A stretch of DNA of 64,000 bases. Source: Prorocentrum cordatum. Its lineage: Eukaryota > Sar > Dinophyceae > Prorocentrales > Prorocentraceae. The position numbers were made by a program, and so were the translations under genes. Below the pieces are notes generated by a model that had not been told where the DNA came from, made no database searches, and was given only the letters and a program-made list of their open reading frames with translations. The stretch is from positions 22,189 to 86,188 of the forward strand of contig CAUYUJ010002751.1 in NCBI GenBank assembly GCA_963575745.1, in the 5' to 3' direction. Below are positions 62,602 to 64,000 of the stretch, one piece after another; position 1 is the stretch's first letter, and every line of letters begins with the position of its first letter.

Positions 62602-62821
62602 TTGCCATACGCCACTGCGCCAATCTCCGCCTTGCCATCCACCACTGCGGCCATCCCCACCGCCCCATCCGCCACTGCGGTCGTCCCACCATCCACGAGC
62701 TGCCCCATCGCCGCCTTTGCCCCATGGAGGCCCCGCAACTGCGGCCCTTTTTTCCCGGAAAGGGCTTTGGCCCAGGGTTCTCTTTTAGTTGGTAAACCTA
62801 ATCCCCCGGTGCCTGCTTGAG
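62602..62821. other. Upstream flank of the Gly-rich gene
   Basis: Contains the last dodecamers (about 62,668 and 62,733) and marks the right end of the dodecamer compartment. No promoter recognised. Confidence 0.5.
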
Positions 62822-62878
62822 GGAGGCCGGCGAATTTTTTCCCTGATAAATAACGAGGTCGAAGGAGGCCGGCGAATT
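62822..62878. repeat. 15-bp direct repeat GGAGGCCGGCGAATT
   Basis: Identical copies at 62,822-62,836 and 62,864-62,878, separated by 27 bases. They mark the change from GC-rich genes to satellite DNA. Confidence 0.9.
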
Positions 62879-62885
62879 AAAATTT

Positions 62886-63160
62886 GAGGATGTCTCGAGC
62901 GAAACGCTTGTTTTTGAAATCCCGATCGATAAATCACAGGGTGCGGGCCACTTTTTCGTGCGTTGAGGATGTCTCGAGCGAAACGCTTGCTCGGCAGAGT
63001 TTGCCGAGGATGTCTCGAGCGAAACGCTTGTTTTGCAGAGCCGACCGCGACGCGGAAAAGCGCCCCGCGCGAAGGAATTTCGATGATGTCTCGACTAATT
63101 CCTTTGTTTTTGTACGATTTCCTGGAATTTTGGCAGGATGTCTCGAGCGAAATGCACGAC
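62886..63160. repeat. Irregular TGTCTCGAGCGAAACGCTTG repeat, ~5 copies
   Basis: Copies begin near 62,886, 62,965 and 63,006 (near-identical over about 25 bases), with diverged copies near 63,082 and 63,134. The unit contains the CTCGAG palindrome and an AGCG-AAA-CGCT hairpin. Spacing is irregular (about 41-79 bases). Confidence 0.9.
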
Positions 63161-63873
63161 CCCACCCTAGCACGACCATACCCCAGCACGACCACATCCC
63201 AGCACGACCAGACCCCAGCACGACCCCACCCCAGCACGACCCCACCCCAGCACGACCATACCCCAGCACGACCACACCCCAGCACGACCCGACCCCAGCA
63301 CGACCCTACCCCAGCAAGACCACACCCCAGCACGACCACACCCAAGCACGACCTCACCACAGCACGACCACACCCCAGCACGACCACGCCCCAGCACGAC
63401 CACGCCCCAGCACGACCACGCCCCAGCACGACCACCCCCCAGCACGACCACCCCCCCAGCACGACCACCCCCGAGCACGACCACCCCCCAGCACGACCAC
63501 ACCCCAGCACGACCACTCCCCAGCACGACCACACCCCAGCACGACCACACCCCAGCACGACCACACCCCAGCACGACCACACCCCAGCACGACCCCACCC
63601 CAGCACGACCCCACCCCAGCACGACCCCACCCTAGCAAGACCACACCCCAGCACGACCACCCCCCAGCACGACCACCCCACCGCACGACCACACCCCAGC
63701 ACGACCACGCCCCAGCACGACCACGCCCCAGCACGACCACGCCCCAGCACGACCACGCCCCAGCACAACCACCCCCCAGCACGACCACCCCCCCAGCACG
63801 ACCACACCCCAGCACTACCACCCCCCAGCACGACCACACCCCAGCACGACCACTCCCCAGCACGACCACACCG
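63158..63873. repeat. 16-bp satellite AGCACGACCACACCCC, ~44 copies
   Basis: Nearly perfect head-to-tail 16-base units with variation mainly in CACACC/CACGCC/CACCCC. Because 16 is not a multiple of three, each frame cycles through the three phases, giving long Thr/Pro/His/Arg frames on plus and Gly/Trp/Cys/Val frames on minus. These are not genes. Confidence 0.95.
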
Positions 63874-63885
63874 CCTTGGTTGAGT

Positions 63886-64000
63886 GGTTGCCTGTCGTCG
63901 TGGAATGTTTCGTGGGGTGTCTCGTGGAATGTTTCGCGGGGTGTCTCGTGGAATGTTTCGTGAGGTGTCTCGTGGAATGTTTCGTGAGGTGTCTCGTGGG
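63886..64000. repeat. 24-bp satellite, truncated by window end
   Basis: Unit close to GTGTCTCGTGGAATGTTTCG plus GG/AG spacer, about 4-5 copies, running off the window. Its GTCTCG...TTTCG words resemble the TCTCGAGCGAAACG repeat before the 16-bp satellite. Confidence 0.9.

Larger units (their letters stand above)
49165..62744 (+). repeat. CCGCNACTGCGG dodecamer cluster, right part (~60 copies)
   Basis: By eye about 60 copies, most exact, from 49,165-49,176 to 62,733-62,744. N is usually A; G occurs at about 50,572, 54,483, 54,512, 55,671, 57,472, 60,298, 61,877 and 62,565; C at about 55,731, 55,786, 55,840, 57,683, 58,199 and 62,668; T at about 51,115, 57,859, 59,271 and 60,777. Spacing is irregular, averaging near 220 bases. 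All copies have ACT on plus, that is AGT on the coding (minus) strand. Copies lie inside genes in all frames and between genes. Confidence 0.9.

Noticed and set aside
63158-63873. CRISPR-like array
   Set aside because: Units are head-to-tail without unique spacers, so this is a satellite. The 102-bp and 88-bp arrays likewise lack unique spacers.
62785-63963. Long Thr/Pro/His/Arg (plus) and Gly/Trp/Val/Cys (minus) frames
   Set aside because: The 16-bp satellite cycles through all phases and has no stop in several of them; no gene is implied.

Overview
This window looks like nuclear DNA from a dinoflagellate. It is a mosaic of decaying mobile elements, GC-rich hypothetical genes and large blocks of simple or minisatellite repeats. 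The main evidence is two relics of the dinoflagellate spliced-leader sequence (minus strand, 49,084-49,105 and 34,567-34,584), a cytosine DNA methyltransferase lying next to a retrotransposon-type endonuclease (retrotransposon-borne DNMTs have been reported in dinoflagellates), long runs of co-oriented reading frames, and very heavy repeat content. I see no rRNA, tRNA, CRISPR array or bacterial operon signal. Almost every protein-coding-like stretch is interrupted by single-base frameshifts or stops, so either most of it is pseudogenic or the sequence carries uncorrected indels.

Layout. 1-2,190: low-information DNA with a (GGA)n tract and a degenerate AAGCAATGCC repeat. 2,190-12,420: an extreme purine-rich (A+G on the plus strand) block with poly-A tracts of 58-87 bases, an (AT)n tract, a 102-bp minisatellite (5,448-6,620) and several kilobases in which short GGCGCC-centred islands alternate with A-tracts. 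12,570-14,330 and 18,680-19,610: related dispersed repeats and minisatellites. 14,957-17,339 (+): a frameshifted gene with an endonuclease/exonuclease/phosphatase (EEP) domain. 19,515-34,674: a minus-strand region bracketed by a diverged direct repeat. Reading from a spliced-leader relic at 34.57 kb it holds low-complexity, zinc-finger-like, degenerate RING and unknown reading frames, then a C5 cytosine methyltransferase, then an EEP/APE-type endonuclease that stops without a recognisable reverse transcriptase. 34,675-38,228: satellites, including about 1 kb of (GAT)n-like DNA.

38,228-62,744 carries the most unusual feature: a 12-bp imperfect palindrome, CCGCNACTGCGG, present about 65-70 times, always in one orientation, in all three reading frames of the minus-strand genes and between genes. 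It is absent from 1-38 kb and from the lower-GC retroelement at about 40.4-49.1 kb that splits the cluster. That retroelement (minus) has a coiled-coil/RRM-like ORF1, an APE plus reverse-transcriptase ORF2 with a variant SWSDN active site, a long C-terminal extension and several small downstream ORFs. The dodecamer-bearing genes include a DDE (pogo-like) transposase pseudogene, an EEP nuclease pseudogene and several unrecognised proteins. 62,822-64,000: layered satellites with 16-bp and 24-bp units, running off the window.

No metabolic pathway is visible. The recognised functions are DNA integration (EEP/APE nucleases, reverse transcriptase, DDE transposase) and DNA methylation. Motif counts and boundaries were made by eye.
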